NCBI GenBank assembly: GCA_030998225.1
Contig: JAPYXD010000466.1
Span: forward strand, 4,071,001 to 4,135,000
Direction of reading: 5' to 3'
Source: Diplolepis rosae
Lineage: Eukaryota; Arthropoda; Insecta; Hymenoptera; Diplolepididae
Length of the DNA: 64,000 nucleotides
The notes under the pieces were generated by a model, which made no database searches, was not told where the DNA came from, and saw only the letters and a list, made by a program, of their open reading frames with translations. Positions 11,116-23,559 of the stretch are shown here, one piece after another. Made by a program: the position numbers and the translations under genes. How positions within the stretch are numbered: position 1 is the first letter of the stretch; each line of letters starts with the position of its first letter.

Positions 11116-11940
11116 CAACACAATGTTACCGGATTCTTTGAATGTCTTAAGATAACATGTATGCGTTTAAGCTATAAAATTGAATATCTTTGCGTTAATA
11201 CAATTTGTTCACAAATGCGAACATCTGGAGAGGTGCAATTGCTTTCAGTTGTTATATTGTATAAATCACCCGCATAAAGTATCGAGCCGAGAACAATTGT
11301 AAAATAACATGCGACGGGAAACCCAAGTTTCTGTGAACGGACGGACCTTTCCTAATCCTTACTCTAAGCCTACCATCACAGCTATTAAAATTATGTTTGT
11401 ACTTCTAACTTTAGGACGCACCAAGAGACATTGTTTTTCAAAGCGATTTTACTTCTGAAGGAAAGGTTAGTTATAGTCGAACGGTCAAGTAGAACAGTAC
11501 TCCTCTGAGCTCATGTATACGCCTTATACACTACTTGAATAAATGACATATTAATTTTACCAAAATACGCTCCAGAGTTTTATTTATGTAAAGTATATAA
11601 AGGTGCATCTGATTAATTTCACGTGCACAGCGTATCGCCATACTCATGATAGATGAGCCTCTGTGTGATCACGCCAAGTCATCAGAACAGGATGTTTATT
11701 TTAGTCAGATTTTTCGCAAAATATTTGAAAAAAAAGTGTTGTTTCTTGAACGACATATTTCATAAATTTGAAATTGTCGTCTGCTTCGCGCCGCTTTTGC
11801 ACGGAGTCAAGAGAAATACAATTCTCTTCTTCTTCTTCTCTTATTGGCTTCTTGTTCGAAGAACAATTTCGACTCGATAACCGAAAGCTTGAAATCGAAA
11901 AATAGCATTGCAAGGAGGAAGCGAGGAGAAGTGGGAAGAG
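11116..11940. other. Gene-free stretch with a repeat tail
   Basis: I find no gene between 11116 and 11690. From 11695 to 11800 the sequence matches 7975-8095 directly, with the shared end 'gtcgtctgcttcgcgcc'. A CTT-rich microsatellite follows at 11820-11845. The short open frames here are fragments of that repeat. Confidence 0.6.
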
Positions 11941-14449
11941 CTGAGCCGCCATATTTACTTAGGTTGATTACAAAGAATGTTGCGGTAAATTCAAATATAG
12001 TAAAAAGGGAAAAGTGTAAATATTAAAGTAAAAATATGAAATCCATGCTTTTTTGCCGGTATTTGTATTGATAGTATACATAATTAAACTAATGAAATGA
12101 AATTTATTGAAATATTACTAAAATATAACTCGGTAATATTTATTATTATGGTATATAATGTTGTATATATTTAAATAGGCATATGTATTTATTTCTTAAC
12201 TATAATTAAATACAAATTTATTATAAATTAATCAAATATAGATTACAGAATTCAACAAGTAAACGTACCTTGGAGTAGTATAATAGTATATTATGTGCCT
12301 AGGTACACAATGAGGGTGATTGCGTGACGAGCAACAATGCTAGCAGGAGATCGAAGCCAAAGCGTAGGTGAGGCATAGTCGAGGCGTAGCCGATGCGTAG
12401 TCGAATCGTAGCCGAGATGAATCCGAGGGGCGATCAGTCCTGCGAGCATTGTCGCGAGGCTCGCAATGTCCCGAATTGTGTGCATTGGCACATATTCTAT
12501 TTTATGTGACTATGGTGCGGATACGAGTTTCTATGCGTACATTGGAATCTAATCTAGTACTTATTGTAGTTGTTTGCTGCGCTAGTTGTACGAAGCGGGC
12601 GCAAATTGGCGACTAGTCCCGGCCATTTTGATTTTATCGGTCTTGTGTAGTAGTCAGTGCTAACGCTGTACGAAGAAGAAGTGACAAGAAGAAGAATAAG
12701 AAATAAATTGCGTTCCGCTGTACGAAGAAGAAGTGAGAAGAAGAAGAATAAGGAATAGATTGCGTTCCGCTGTAAGACTATAATGCACATGCGCAGTTCA
12801 ATTTCTACATTGTATTCCTCTGTAACGGAATATACAACATTGCTTTACTCTCAGCTGTAACGAAAAAACGAGTTTCCGCGGCTGAGGCACATAAAAATTA
12901 TCTCACGTTCTGAACGTGAACTATTAATAATAGTCACATATAATAACTATTTTTAGTAAAAATTAATTCGCGTTTCAAAAAAATGTTGAATTACTCGATC
13001 TTGTTGGCGTATTTCATCATACGTATAAATTTCCCAGGAGTAATAATTTGCTCCAACTGAAAGAAGTAATAGAAATAATTTTAAGTATATACAAAAATTA
13101 AAATTAAGTATGTATGTACATGCTGTGACTAGTATGTTACTAAATAATAGAATCCAATTCTATAAAGACCTAAGTAATAATATAGAAGATTATCATTAAA
13201 TAGTACAAAACATCAGGTACGAAAGTATTTCACAAGCAGCAAATCACTTAATTAAAAATCACTAGAGTATCACAAACAAGAACTTTTAAATATCAAACTA
13301 AAGTAGTGACTAATTCAACACCTTAATATTTAAACTACATGCAAAAGTAATAAATAAACAATTCTTAAAAGAACACAATGATTTTATTTATGATTTTTTT
13401 ATTATTTATTTTTTTCTTTCAAGAATTGTTTATTTATTACTTTTGCATGTGGTTTAAAAATTAAGGTGTCGAATTAGTCACTACTTTAGTTTGACATTTA
13501 AAACTTCTTGTTTGTGATACTCTGGTGATTTTTAATTAAGTGATTTGCTGCTTGTGGAATACTTTCGTACCTGATGTTTTGTACTATTTAGTGATAATCT
13601 TCTATATTATTACTTAGGTCTTTATAGAATTGGATTCTATTATTTAGTAACATACTAGTCACAGCATGTACATACATACTTAATTTTCACATAATATGCA
13701 TCACAGCATGTTCATACTTAATTTCCATGTAATATCTGCATTCAGTATTAATGATATTTCAGGGTTTGTTTCTTTTCCAATTTTATTATTTTGTAATAAA
13801 TTAAAATGTTTATAATTTTTGTATATATTAAAAATTATTTCTATTACTTCTTTCAGTTGGAGCAACTTATTACTCCTGAGCAATTTAAACGTATGATGAA
13901 ATACGCCAACAAGATCGAGTAATTCAACATTTTTTAAAACAGTAGAAGATGAAGCTTTTTTTTCAGTTTTTAAAACCGTTTATGTACAGGTATATAAGGG
14001 TTGAATTATGAAACGCGAATTAATTTATACTAAAAACAGTTATTATATGTAACTATTATTAATGGTTCACGTTCAGAACGTGAGATAATTTTTACACTAC
14101 TCCAAGGTACGTTTACTTGTTGAATTCTGTAATCTATATTTGATAATTTTATATTTAATTATAGTATATAGATGTATATTATATATATATATAGAAATAA
14201 ATACATATGCCCATTTAAATATATACAACATTATATACCATAATAATAAATATTACCGAGTTATATTTTAGTATTATTTAATAAATTTCATTTCATTAGT
14301 TTAATTATGTATACTATCAATACTAATACCGGCAAAAAAGCATGGATTTCATATTGTTACTTTAATATTTACACTTTTCCCTTTTTACTATATTTGAATT
14401 TACCGCAACATTCTTTGTAATCAATCTAAGTAAAGATGGCGGCTCAGCC
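11941..14449. mobile_element. 2.5-kb foldback element, centre near 13391
   Basis: The left arm starts near 'gctgagccgccatattta' (11940) and the right arm ends near 'atggcggctcagcc' (14449). Matching inverted blocks include 11960-12120 with 14270-14430, 12125-12280 with 14096-14265, 12890-13090 with 13800-14090, and 13100-13385 with 13395-13690. The left arm has an extra piece of about 610 bases at 12280-12890 that the right arm lacks. No coding sequence is visible, and a transcript would fold into one long hairpin. Confidence 0.8.
12280..12890. mobile_element. Insertion in the left arm of the 2.5-kb foldback
   Basis: This piece is absent from the mirror position at 14085-14100. Its ends carry 'atgtgcct' (about 12294) and 'aggcacat' (about 12883), so it has short inverted termini. 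Inside are a GC-rich run of degenerate 10-12-base units around 'gcgtagtcgagg' (12362-12420) and a tandem duplication of about 55 bases rich in 'gaagaagaagtga' (12663-12775). No gene is recognised. Confidence 0.5.
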
Positions 14450-14458
14450 TTCAATAGA

Positions 14459-15592
14459 CCTTTTTATCCTGAAAGGCGCTGGTGCGCATGTGCCGAAATT
14501 TGACATCATTTCCGGATTTTTCGTCAAGTTTTGTATAGAAAAACGATATTTACTGTTATTAATTAATATTACTAAACAAATAAAAAAGCATAAATATTAT
14601 GAAAATGAAAGAGGCAAAAATCTACAACAAATTGAAAAAAAATCCGGTGAAAAAACAGTAAAAAGTGCGGTTAAATCGTCAAATAGGTGCGAATGTTTGC
14701 TACACGTTATAGTAGAATTTTATAAATATTGTACCTGCGTTACGTACATTCCTTCACTAGTTTTTATAAATTTACATTAAACTTGAGAAATTACAAAATA
14801 CATGTTTAAAAAAGTATATTTTAATTTTTTTCTTAAAGCTACAAAGTATTTTGTAATTTTCAGATATTTATTACTACATTCTACAGAGAAATACTATGCT
14901 GTAGTTACAAAAATTTTCTTAATATTATTAACTTATTTATTACTGCAGGCTATAGTAAAAGTAAGAAAAAACATGTCAAACATTCAGTTTATTTCATTTT
15001 AAAGAGTTACAAAGATGTTATTTTTAATATTATTGAGGTATTTACTTCTACATAGTATAGTAAAAGGTTGTTTTTATAAATGAATGTCAAAATGTAAAAA
15101 TGAAAAAGTACATTTAAAAATGTGCTGCAATGTGATACTGACGGATATAAAAGTATTGTATGGTAGAAGTTCTGTTTCAAATGTTTATGTTATGGTTATA
15201 AAATTAATCGCATTCAATAAATTTTAAATATAGTACAAAAATTGAATTGATTATTTTCAAAAAAAACTTTAAGTATCTTTTCTGCATACAAGACTTGACG
15301 AAAAATGCATTTGTCAACAGCAGTCGACAACGGGGTGAATCGATGACAGATGTAAACATTCGCACCTATTTCACGATTTAACCGCACTTCTTACTGTTTT
15401 TTCACCGGATTTTTTTTCAATTTGTTGTAGATTTTCGTCTCTTTCGTTCTCTTAATATTTATGCTTTTTTATTTGTTTAGTATATTAATTTATAACAGTA
15501 AATATCGTTTTTCTATACAAAACCTGACGAAAAATCCGGAAATGACGTCAAATTTCGGCACATGCGCACCAGCGCCTTTCAGGATAAAAAGG
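14459..15592. mobile_element. 1.13-kb element with ~245-bp inverted ends
   Basis: The left end 'cctttttatcctgaaagg' (14459) through about 14705 is mirrored at 15350-15592. The interior of 650 bases is AT-rich and non-coding. The flanks joined without it, 'gtcgtgtgctccattgaagg', can be read at 29085-29107, which shows it inserted into an older repeat. It is a non-autonomous DNA element of unknown family. The apparent open frame at 14436 simply translates the left end. Confidence 0.75.
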
Positions 15593-16339
15593 TATATGAA
15601 GCACACGACTTTGCATTGATTGTGCATCCAGTGTATTATAGAGATCAGTGGTTCTCGGTATATCTATTGAGATAACCAAGTTGACGTCACAGGCCATGTG
15701 ATAGGGATACACTGTAAGTTAGGTTGGTCATGGACGAAAGAAATATATGGGAATCATTGGGAAATTGATGAAACAAAATTTTCTAGCGTAAAAGTAAGTC
15801 ATAAATTTATGAATAATTATATTTTTCCATTGCAAAATTAATTTCCGCCTATTTAGAGTACCTACTTGTCGCTTGTCATTCTTTTAATTTTTTAATATCA
15901 AATAAAATGTCATAAATTTGTAGGTTATGATGACCGTTTGTTTTGAAGGATTTGAATGTGTTGAAAACGAGAACATACTTATCGATACATTCTTCAAATC
16001 TTTCAAAACAAACGGTCATCATAACCTACAAATTTATGATATTTTATTTTATATTAAAAAATTAAAAGAATGACAAGCTACAAGTAGGTACTCAAAATAG
16101 GCGTGAGACGGCCCAGCCTTCGATATCCGCCTTTTTGCGACGAAAAGAGGAAGCAATCCACAAAATTAGGATTACTTTTAGAACAAGTAGGTTCCCACGA
16201 GACTCGCACGAAAGAATTGCGATGTCTCGTTAAGTATCCGCCCGATAATTAACGATTTACTTCCAAACCGGAAGTGAAGGTGGCGAGAACGAGGCAGTCC
16301 ACTTTTCACGGACATTTTCGTTCGCATTCTCACCGAGCA

Positions 16340-16910
16340 CCGCACCGTTGAGTGAAGATAGGTATAGAGGAGACATCCAGGGCGATTGAATGGTCCAAAC
16401 CTTGCGGGGAAAGACGCCAGGGGTAGGTAAAGTTCCGGAACCAACCACGGGGATCGACACTTTCGAAAGTCAACAAAATCTCACGGATAAGAAGTAAGTT
16501 GTAGGAGTAAGGCCTAAACTTGTGTTGGTGAGTCTGCTGTATTCGTGATGGGTCAGGTAGTCCTCGTCGATTCAACCCTAGCTTGTCGACAGAATTTCAC
16601 AAAATAGCCTTTTACCTCTTTTCCTTCTACTTCGCTCTTTACTAGTCTTTTCCTAAAATCGGATATATATTTTTTTTAAATATATATATAAAATTAAAAT
16701 AGTAGATTGTATTGACCCTTGATTTAATTCATAATACTTCTAAAGCCAATGCAAAGGTACCAAGTATTATGAATTATATATATAAAATAATACATAAAAG
16801 AGTATATGTAAAATATTTTATATTATAATTTTTATAATATAATATATATGTATTTTATATATATATATATATATATGTATATAATATTATGTATTATATT
16901 ATATTTTATA
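16340..16910. repeat. Palindrome arm A with preserved frames (mirror 20259-20805)
   Basis: This arm and its mirror share over 90 percent identity by eye. They contain a GC-rich block of about 250 bases whose frames encode near-identical hypothetical peptides from both arms (16330-16575 on - and 20573-20812 on +). I do not recognise the peptide. Because the arms are inverted copies, similarity of the peptides is expected without selection. The inner 300 bases of the arm are almost pure AT. Confidence 0.55.
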
Positions 16911-16914
16911 TTAT

Positions 16915-18771
16915 AAATTTTATAATATAATATATATAAAATATTTTATATTATAAATTTTGTATTATAATATATGTATAAAAGAATATATATAAATATT
17001 AAATATATATAAATAAACCCTGTATTAGAATTAACAATTTTTTTTTGAAATTTATTACATATTTATTGACAAATCGTTTTCAATATTCTTTCATTATCTT
17101 GATTACAATACTGAAGACATATAGACAATGGAAATAAATTATCAATGATGATATTTTGAAAGTTTAATTTTCATACAATATAATTTTCGTTTATACAATA
17201 CGGTTACAAAGTTAATATTATTCTCTATAGGGATACAATAATATTTGCTTTTTTAAAAAAATTTACAATTCTTAGAAAAACTAAAATTAAAACAAAGTAT
17301 TGCTCTTAATATATAATAATTTGTTAGAGAATGTAAATGACCAGCTTCAGATCTGAAGTTATTTTATAGAATTTGACAGTAAGAAAGGCGAAAGGGCTCT
17401 TTTACGACTACTTAGCATTTAGTGTAAAGCAGCAATGTAATTATAAAGAACCATCTCTTCGATCATCATCTTTTCAGATTATAAATCTCAAATCCACCTA
17501 TCTGCAGGTGCAAAGTATAGGCGTTATGAAAGAATTTTTACAAAGAATTTATAAAATCTTAACTTAGTTTTCAGATCTACAGAATTATGACACGAAAGAA
17601 CATTATTATTTGGACGAATACATCAATATTTTTCTTTAAATTTCAAAAATTTGATTTCAAACTAATTCCTGTAAATTATCTGACTTATTTCAATCAATTC
17701 AATGGAATTCAATCAATAAAATATATTCAATAAAAAATAAATGAATTTCCTTCTACTTCGTTCTTGACTTGTCTTTTTTTAAGATCGGATTTATATTTTG
17801 AAAAAATAAAAATATTCACAATTTTTTTTTGGAAGTTATTACATATTACAAACCAAAAATAAAAAATGAATCATTTTAACTTTATTACTTCTTTACTATA
17901 GATTAATTTAAATGATTTTTCTCTGTTTAAGTAATAAAAAAACATTTTTAATCATAATTAAAAATTGCTGGGGACTCAAATAATTGATTTACGTAAATTC
18001 TGTCATTTATTTTTTATTGAATAAATTCTATTTATTAAATTCCATTGAATCGACTAAATTAAGACAGATAATTTACAGGAACTAGTTTGCAATCAAATTT
18101 TTTTAAATCCAAAGAAAAATATTGATGCATTCGTACAAATAACAATATTCTTCCATGTCATAATTCTGTAGATCTAGAAACTAAGTCAAGATTTTATAGA
18201 CCCTCTGTAAAAATCCGTTTATAACGCCTACACTTTGCACCTGCAAGTGCTTGGATTTGATATTTATAATTTTGTTTTGAAAATTTTGTTTTGAAAAACT
18301 GTTTTTTCATAATTTCAGCCATTAAAGAATTCATTTTCAAAAATCGGAAACGGTCAAGTTGTAGAGAATCTTTTTTCTCTAACATTCTCTACCAAATTAT
18401 TATATATTAAAAGCAATACTTTGTTTTAATTTTAATTTTTCTAAGAATTGTACATTTTTAAAAAAAAGCAATAATTATTGTATCCCTATAGAGAATAATA
18501 TTTATAATTATAATTGTATGAAAATTAAACTTTCAAAATATCATCATTGATAATTTATTTCCATTGTCTATATGTCTTCAGTATTGTAATCAAGATAATG
18601 AAAGAATATTGAAAACGATTTGTCAATAAATATGTAATAAATTTCAAAAAAAAATTGTTAATTCTAATACAGGGTTTATTTATATATATTTAATATTTAT
18701 ATATATTCTTTTATACATATATTATAATACAAAATTTATAATATAAAATATTTTATATATATTATATTATA
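16915..18771. repeat. Long hairpin, centre near 17900
   Basis: Blocks such as 'aattcttagaaaaac' and 'acaaagtattgctcttaatat' at 17268-17320 are mirrored at 18400-18455, and the AT-rich outer ends 16920-17040 are mirrored at 18660-18771. A less conserved middle at 17340-17620 pairs with 18140-18380. No gene is present. Confidence 0.75.
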
Positions 18772-18973
18772 AAATGATTTCAAATTAATTAGTTGAGTTT
18801 GAAATTTTTGTCACTGCCTACATTATCGGAGGGTCACTAGTCGCGTATCAGATAGGATACGTTGTCGACAGGTGTCCTCGTAGACAATTTCAAACTCTTA
18901 TATCGCAAATAATGCAAATAAATTCAATATTTAAAGAATTTTAAAATCTTTCTGTGGAAAAAATGACGCTTTC

Positions 18974-19044
18974 GACTGCGCTGGGATTCGAGCCCAGGTC
19001 TTTCGATTGCCGGTCGACTGCTCTAACCACTGAGCTACACAGGC
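18974..19044 (-). other. tRNA-like segment 1
   Basis: On the - strand this shows a box A-like 'tagctcagtggttagagc' and a box B-like 'gggctcgaatccc'. D and T arms pair, and the acceptor stem pairs GCCTGTG with CGCAGTC with one mismatch. The anticodon stem has 4 of 5 pairs and the loop lacks the conserved U33. I read it as a SINE-type tRNA-derived promoter, not a working tRNA gene. Confidence 0.6.
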
Positions 19045-19312
19045 GTCCGACATCTCTTTCTCCACAGGAAGATCTCCTTATATCGCCTAGTGGCTCAGCC
19101 TTGCGGCTGTAAATGATTTCAAATTAATTAGTTGAGTTTGAAATTTTTGTCACTGCCTACATTATCGGAGGGTCACTAGTCGCGTATCAGATAGGATACG
19201 TTGTCGACAGGTGTCCTCGTAGACAATTTCAAACTCTTATATCGCAAATAATGCAAATAAATTCAATATTTAAAGAATTTTAAAATCTTTCTGTGGAAAA
19301 AATGACGCTTTC

Positions 19313-19383
19313 GACTGCGCTGGGATTCGAGCCCAGGTCTTTCGATTGCCGGTCGACTGCTCTAACCACTGAGCTACACAGGC
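19313..19383 (-). other. tRNA-like segment 2
   Basis: This is identical in layout to the segment 339 bases upstream, with the same boxes A and B on the - strand. Confidence 0.6.
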
Positions 19384-19651
19384 GTCCGACATCTCTTTCT
19401 CCACAGGAAGATCTCCTTATATCGCCTAGTGGCTCAGCCTTGCGGCTGTAAATGATTTCAAATTAATTAGTTGAGTTTGAAATTTTTGTCACTGCCTACA
19501 TTATCGGAGGGTCACTAGTCGCGTATCAGATAGGATACGTTGTCGACAGGTGTCCTCGTAGACAATTTCAAACTCTTATATCGCAAATAATGCAAATAAA
19601 TTCAATATTTAAAGAATTTTAAAATCTTTCTGTGGAAAAAATGACGCTTTC

Positions 19652-19722
19652 GACTGCGCTGGGATTCGAGCCCAGGTCTTTCGATTGCCGGTCGACTGCT
19701 CTAACCACTGAGCTACACAGGC
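19652..19722 (-). other. tRNA-like segment 3
   Basis: This is the third direct unit, just before the array reverses orientation. It has the same boxes and the same non-canonical anticodon loop. Confidence 0.6.
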
Positions 19723-19804
19723 GTCCGACATCTCTTTCTCCACAGGAAGATCTCCTTACTAGGCGATATAAGGAGATCTTCCTGTGGAGAAAGAGATGTC
19801 GGAC

Positions 19805-19875
19805 GCCTGTGTAGCTCAGTGGTTAGAGCAGTCGACCGGCAATCGAAAGACCTGGGCTCGAATCCCAGCGCAGTC
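19805..19875 (+). other. tRNA-like segment 4, inverted
   Basis: This is the same 71-base segment now on the + strand. It faces segment 3 head to head across the 19759 centre. Confidence 0.6.
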
Positions 19876-20143
19876 GAAAGCGTCATTTTTTCCACAGAAA
19901 GATTTTAAAATTCTTTAAATATTGAATTTATTTGCATTATTTGCGATATAAGAGTTTGAAATTGTCTACGAGGACACCTGTCGACAACGTATCCTATCTG
20001 ATACGCGACTAGTGACCCTCCGATAATGTAGGCAGTGACAAAAATTTCAAACTCAACTAATTAATTTGAAATCATTTACAGCCGCAAGGCTGAGCCACTA
20101 GGCGATATAAGGAGATCTTCCTGTGGAGAAAGAGATGTCGGAC

Positions 20144-20214
20144 GCCTGTGTAGCTCAGTGGTTAGAGCAGTCGACCGGCAATCGAAAGACCTGGGCTCGA
20201 ATCCCAGCGCAGTC
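20144..20214 (+). other. tRNA-like segment 5, inverted
   Basis: This is the second + strand unit, 339 bases after segment 4. The unit is cut short near 20258, where arm A' of the outer palindrome resumes. Confidence 0.6.
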
Positions 20215-21542
20215 GAAAGCGTCATTTTTTCCACAGAAAGATTTTCAAATTCTTTAAAATATAATACATAATATTATATATATATATATATAAAATACAT
20301 ATATATTATATTATAAAAATTATAATATAAAATATTTTACATATACTCTTTTATGTATTATTTTATATATATAATTCATAATACTTGGTACCTTTGCATT
20401 GGCTTTAGAAGTATTATGAATTAAATCAAGGGTCAATACAATCTACTATTTTAATTTTATATATATATTTAAAAAAAATATATATCCGATTTTAGGAAAA
20501 GACTAGTAAAGAGCGAAGTAGAAGGAAAAGAGGTAAAAGGCTATTTTGTGAAATTCTGTCGACAAGCTAGGGTTGAATCGACGAGGACTACCTGACCCAT
20601 CACGAATACAGCAGACTCACCAACACAAGTTTAGGCCTTACTCCTACAACTTACTTCTTATCCGTGAGATTTTGTTGACTTTCGAAAGTGTCGATCCCCG
20701 TGGTTGGTTCCGGAACTTTACCTACCCCTGGCGTCTTTCCCCGCACGGTTTGGACCATTCAATCGCCCTGGATGTCTCCTCTATACCTATCTTCACTCAA
20801 CGACCGCACTAACCTGTGCTTGCTTACGCTCGACCGTTCACTCGGGTCAAGCAGCTTGCGGCATGGTCCGCTGGATAGGTGGCCGTCCCACACTGTTACT
20901 TTTTTTTATATTCTTTTTTATTATTTATTGCAGGATCATTTGTTAATTTGCACGTATGGGAGTTTTAATTAATGATTAAATAAAATAACAAAATAAACAA
21001 ATGCAATATATAAATAAATGAGAAAATTTTATGGCTGTAAATAAATACAGTTATTATTATATTATAAATAAGGAAATATAATTGTTATTAATATAATGTT
21101 ATTAATATAAAAATTCGTGTTAAAAATAATTAAATATTAATAAAATTAAAATTCCAAGAGTCGAAATGTTTCAGGCGGAAATTAATTTTGCACTTGAAAA
21201 ATATAATTATTAATAAATTTATGACTTACTTTTACGCTAGAAAATTTTGTTTCATCAATTTCCCAATGATTCCCATATATTTCTTTCGTCCAAGACCAAC
21301 CTAACTTACAGTCTAACCTTCATAATACATGCCGGACAACAACTTGTTGCTTTCCTCCTTTAATGGACTGTTTTCTATGCTTCAACCATCTTTTTAATTG
21401 ACAAATGGTATTCTTCTCCACCTTTTTCAGTTAGTTTTACTGAAAAGTTTGGTCTTATCCACGAAGGAATAATAAGGAGACCTATCTCCATGTAAGCGAC
21501 TTGGCAGGAGCAACGGCACGGTAAGTGCCCGGCTTGTAAGTT

Positions 21543-22372
21543 GGAAGTAGTGGAAAGGAGTGCGCAAGTGCGCAGTTGTCCTCTTCTTACTCACGGGAAA
21601 ATATGCGAGTGAGACGAATTTGTCAAATTGATCTAAGCCAGAGTGGTTTTGTTGATTGATGTTTTGATCATTTGCAAGCGGCAGATATTTGTTCAATTTC
21701 AATTTAGTTTAAAACAAAACAAAAAAATTATTATCCCAGGACTCCTATAATGCTAAAGGAGTGCATTATAAAAGTGGTATGTATATATCGAATATAATAA
21801 GATTGTAAATCTTGAAATGGAAATTATGGTATTTGTTACTACTTCATAAATCGTGTGTTAAATAATGTTGAATAGTTTTTTCCTTTAAAGGTGAGGGAAT
21901 TTAATCCTAGAAATTTTCAAGATTTTGAAGATCGCATATAATATAATATAATGCATTTATAATATAAATATAATAATCTTCAAAATAGTGAAAATTTCTC
22001 GGATTAAATTGCCTCATCTTTATAGGAAAAAACTATTCAACATTATTTAACACACGATTTATGAAGTAATAACAAATACCATAATTTCCATTTCAAGATT
22101 TACAATCTTATTATATTCGATATATACATACCACTTTTATAATGCACTCCTTTAGCATTATAGGAGTCCTGGGATAATAATTTTTTTGTTTTGTTTTAAA
22201 CTAAATTGAAATTGAACAAATATCTGCCGCTTGCAAATGATCAAAACATCAATCAACAAAACCACTCTGGCTTAGATCAATTTGACAAATTCGTCTCACT
22301 CGCATATTTTCCCGTGAGTAAGAAGAGGACAACTGCGCACTTGCGCACTCCTTTCCACTACTTCCAACCAGT
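21543..22372. mobile_element. 830-bp near-perfect palindrome, centre ~21955
   Basis: 'gttggaagtagtggaaagg' at the left is mirrored by 'cctttccactacttccaac' at the right, and the arms match almost base for base to the AT-rich centre. The peptide MKLNKYLPLANDQNINQQN appears from both arms simply because they are inverted copies. The undivided target can be read at 28965-28990. There is no evidence of a gene. Confidence 0.75.
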
Positions 22373-23529
22373 GATCCCAGATCGTGGGAGCTGGCGGCCC
22401 CCACCACGCTCCCATGTGGGAGCACACGCAATTAAGCGCGCCGTGACGGTGTCGATTCCTCGCTTCGATTTCACGCTTTCGTCTGTTGAGCCAAGATCGA
22501 AAATTATGTTTCTGTCGACTTCGTGTTAAAGTGGCGCGAAGCAGACGACAAATTTAAAATCTACAAATATATCATTTAAGATATTACCTTTCTTTCTTTG
22601 ATATTTTTAAAAACATCCACTTAAAATGAATATCTAAACATTTTATTTTGAATTTTAGGATGATTTAAAGACTTAAAAAATGATTTTCTATTGAAATTTA
22701 AACTCAATAAATTTTCAAAGTTTCTAAACAAAATATCAATTTCAATATTTTTTAACTATGCAAATCAAATAATTCAATTAGAAAATTATGTAATGAATAT
22801 TATATATTAAGGAATGATAAAATATGATATTGGCGTTTAAAATAATAAAATATTAAAATACTTGAGTAATACATAAATTATATCTAATTATACACTCGAA
22901 ATTATACAGTAGAATGTCTTCTCTTGTATAAGGCAACATTGAAAAAAATTTCATTCAAGTAAAATACTCTCAAAACTTTTTGAAATACGCAATATTATTC
23001 ACATATGAATTTCATTATAAAACTGCGAATAAAAGGTTCCAATATTCAAAGCAACCAAAATCACATCTAAATTTGCATACGAAATTACACTTTATGATTT
23101 CTCTTATATAAAATACAAATATAAAATATTTATTTCGAATAAAATAGTTTTAAAAAAATTTTATTGTACGTGAATCAACTATATTAATTAAAAAATTAAG
23201 TGGAAAATATTTTATTCCAAAAAAATAAGAAATAGGAAATTAAGGTTGAAAATCTACATTCCTAATTACATGGTGATAGTAGATAAAAATTCTATACGAT
23301 ATTGTTGTTAATAATTGTTTTTAGGGTCCAGAAATGATAACTTAGGAAGTCACATACTTTCAAACATTTCAACTCTAATCTGAGTCCTCAACAGTGATCT
23401 TTATTTCTAAAATTTTAAAACAGTGTATAACATTTTTTTGTAATAGTTAATTTGGCATGGGGTCAGTTTTGATACGGATTTATTTTTTTAATTAAGTGAT
23501 AGAACACATAAAAAATACAAAAGGCAAAC

Positions 23530-23559
23530 GTTTCGGCCACAAATGGGGGCCCTCTTCAG
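23530..23559 (-). ncRNA. Hammerhead ribozyme core (left arm)
   Basis: On the - strand: GGCA, CUGAAGA (23553-23559), an extra G, stem II GGCC/GGCC, GAAAC (23530-23534), then GUU and UGCC. GGCA and UGCC would form stem I, with GUU as the cleavage triplet. The consensus CUGANGA...GAAA is intact. Stem III could only be the palindromic ACGU, which points to pairing between two copies rather than within one. Confidence 0.6.

Larger units (their letters stand above)
18772..20258. repeat. 339-bp tandem array with tRNA-like units, reversing at 19759
   Basis: Three direct units begin at 18772, 19111 and 19450, spaced exactly 339 bases. The array then turns at 19759 ('ctccttactaggcgatataaggag') and continues with one full and one partial unit in the opposite orientation to about 20258. 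Units are nearly identical by eye, which suggests recent amplification or gene conversion. Each carries a tRNA-like segment of 71 bases. It looks like a tRNA-derived SINE or satellite amplified in tandem. Confidence 0.8.
15711..21311. repeat. Outer arms of a 5.6-kb nested palindrome
   Basis: Sequence 15711-15860 (for example 'atatatgggaatcattgggaaat') is mirrored at 21172-21311. Further inverted pairs lie inside it: 16340-16910 with 20259-20805, then a hairpin at 16915-18771, then the tandem array 18772-20258, which itself reverses orientation. A separate small palindrome of about 155 bases is centred at 15965. None of this region codes for a recognisable protein. Confidence 0.7.

Noticed and set aside
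16178..16575. Hypothetical proteins shared by 16178-16575 (-) and 20573-20972 (+)
   Set aside because: The two loci are arms of one palindrome, so similarity does not imply selection. No domain is visible.
19632..19895. 60-codon frames MEKMTLSTALG... on both strands
   Set aside because: They read through the tRNA-like repeat units and are identical only because the array is inverted.
18974..20214. Functional tRNA genes
   Set aside because: Boxes A and B are good, but the anticodon loop lacks U33, the acceptor and anticodon stems have mismatches, and the segments are embedded in a 339-bp tandem unit.
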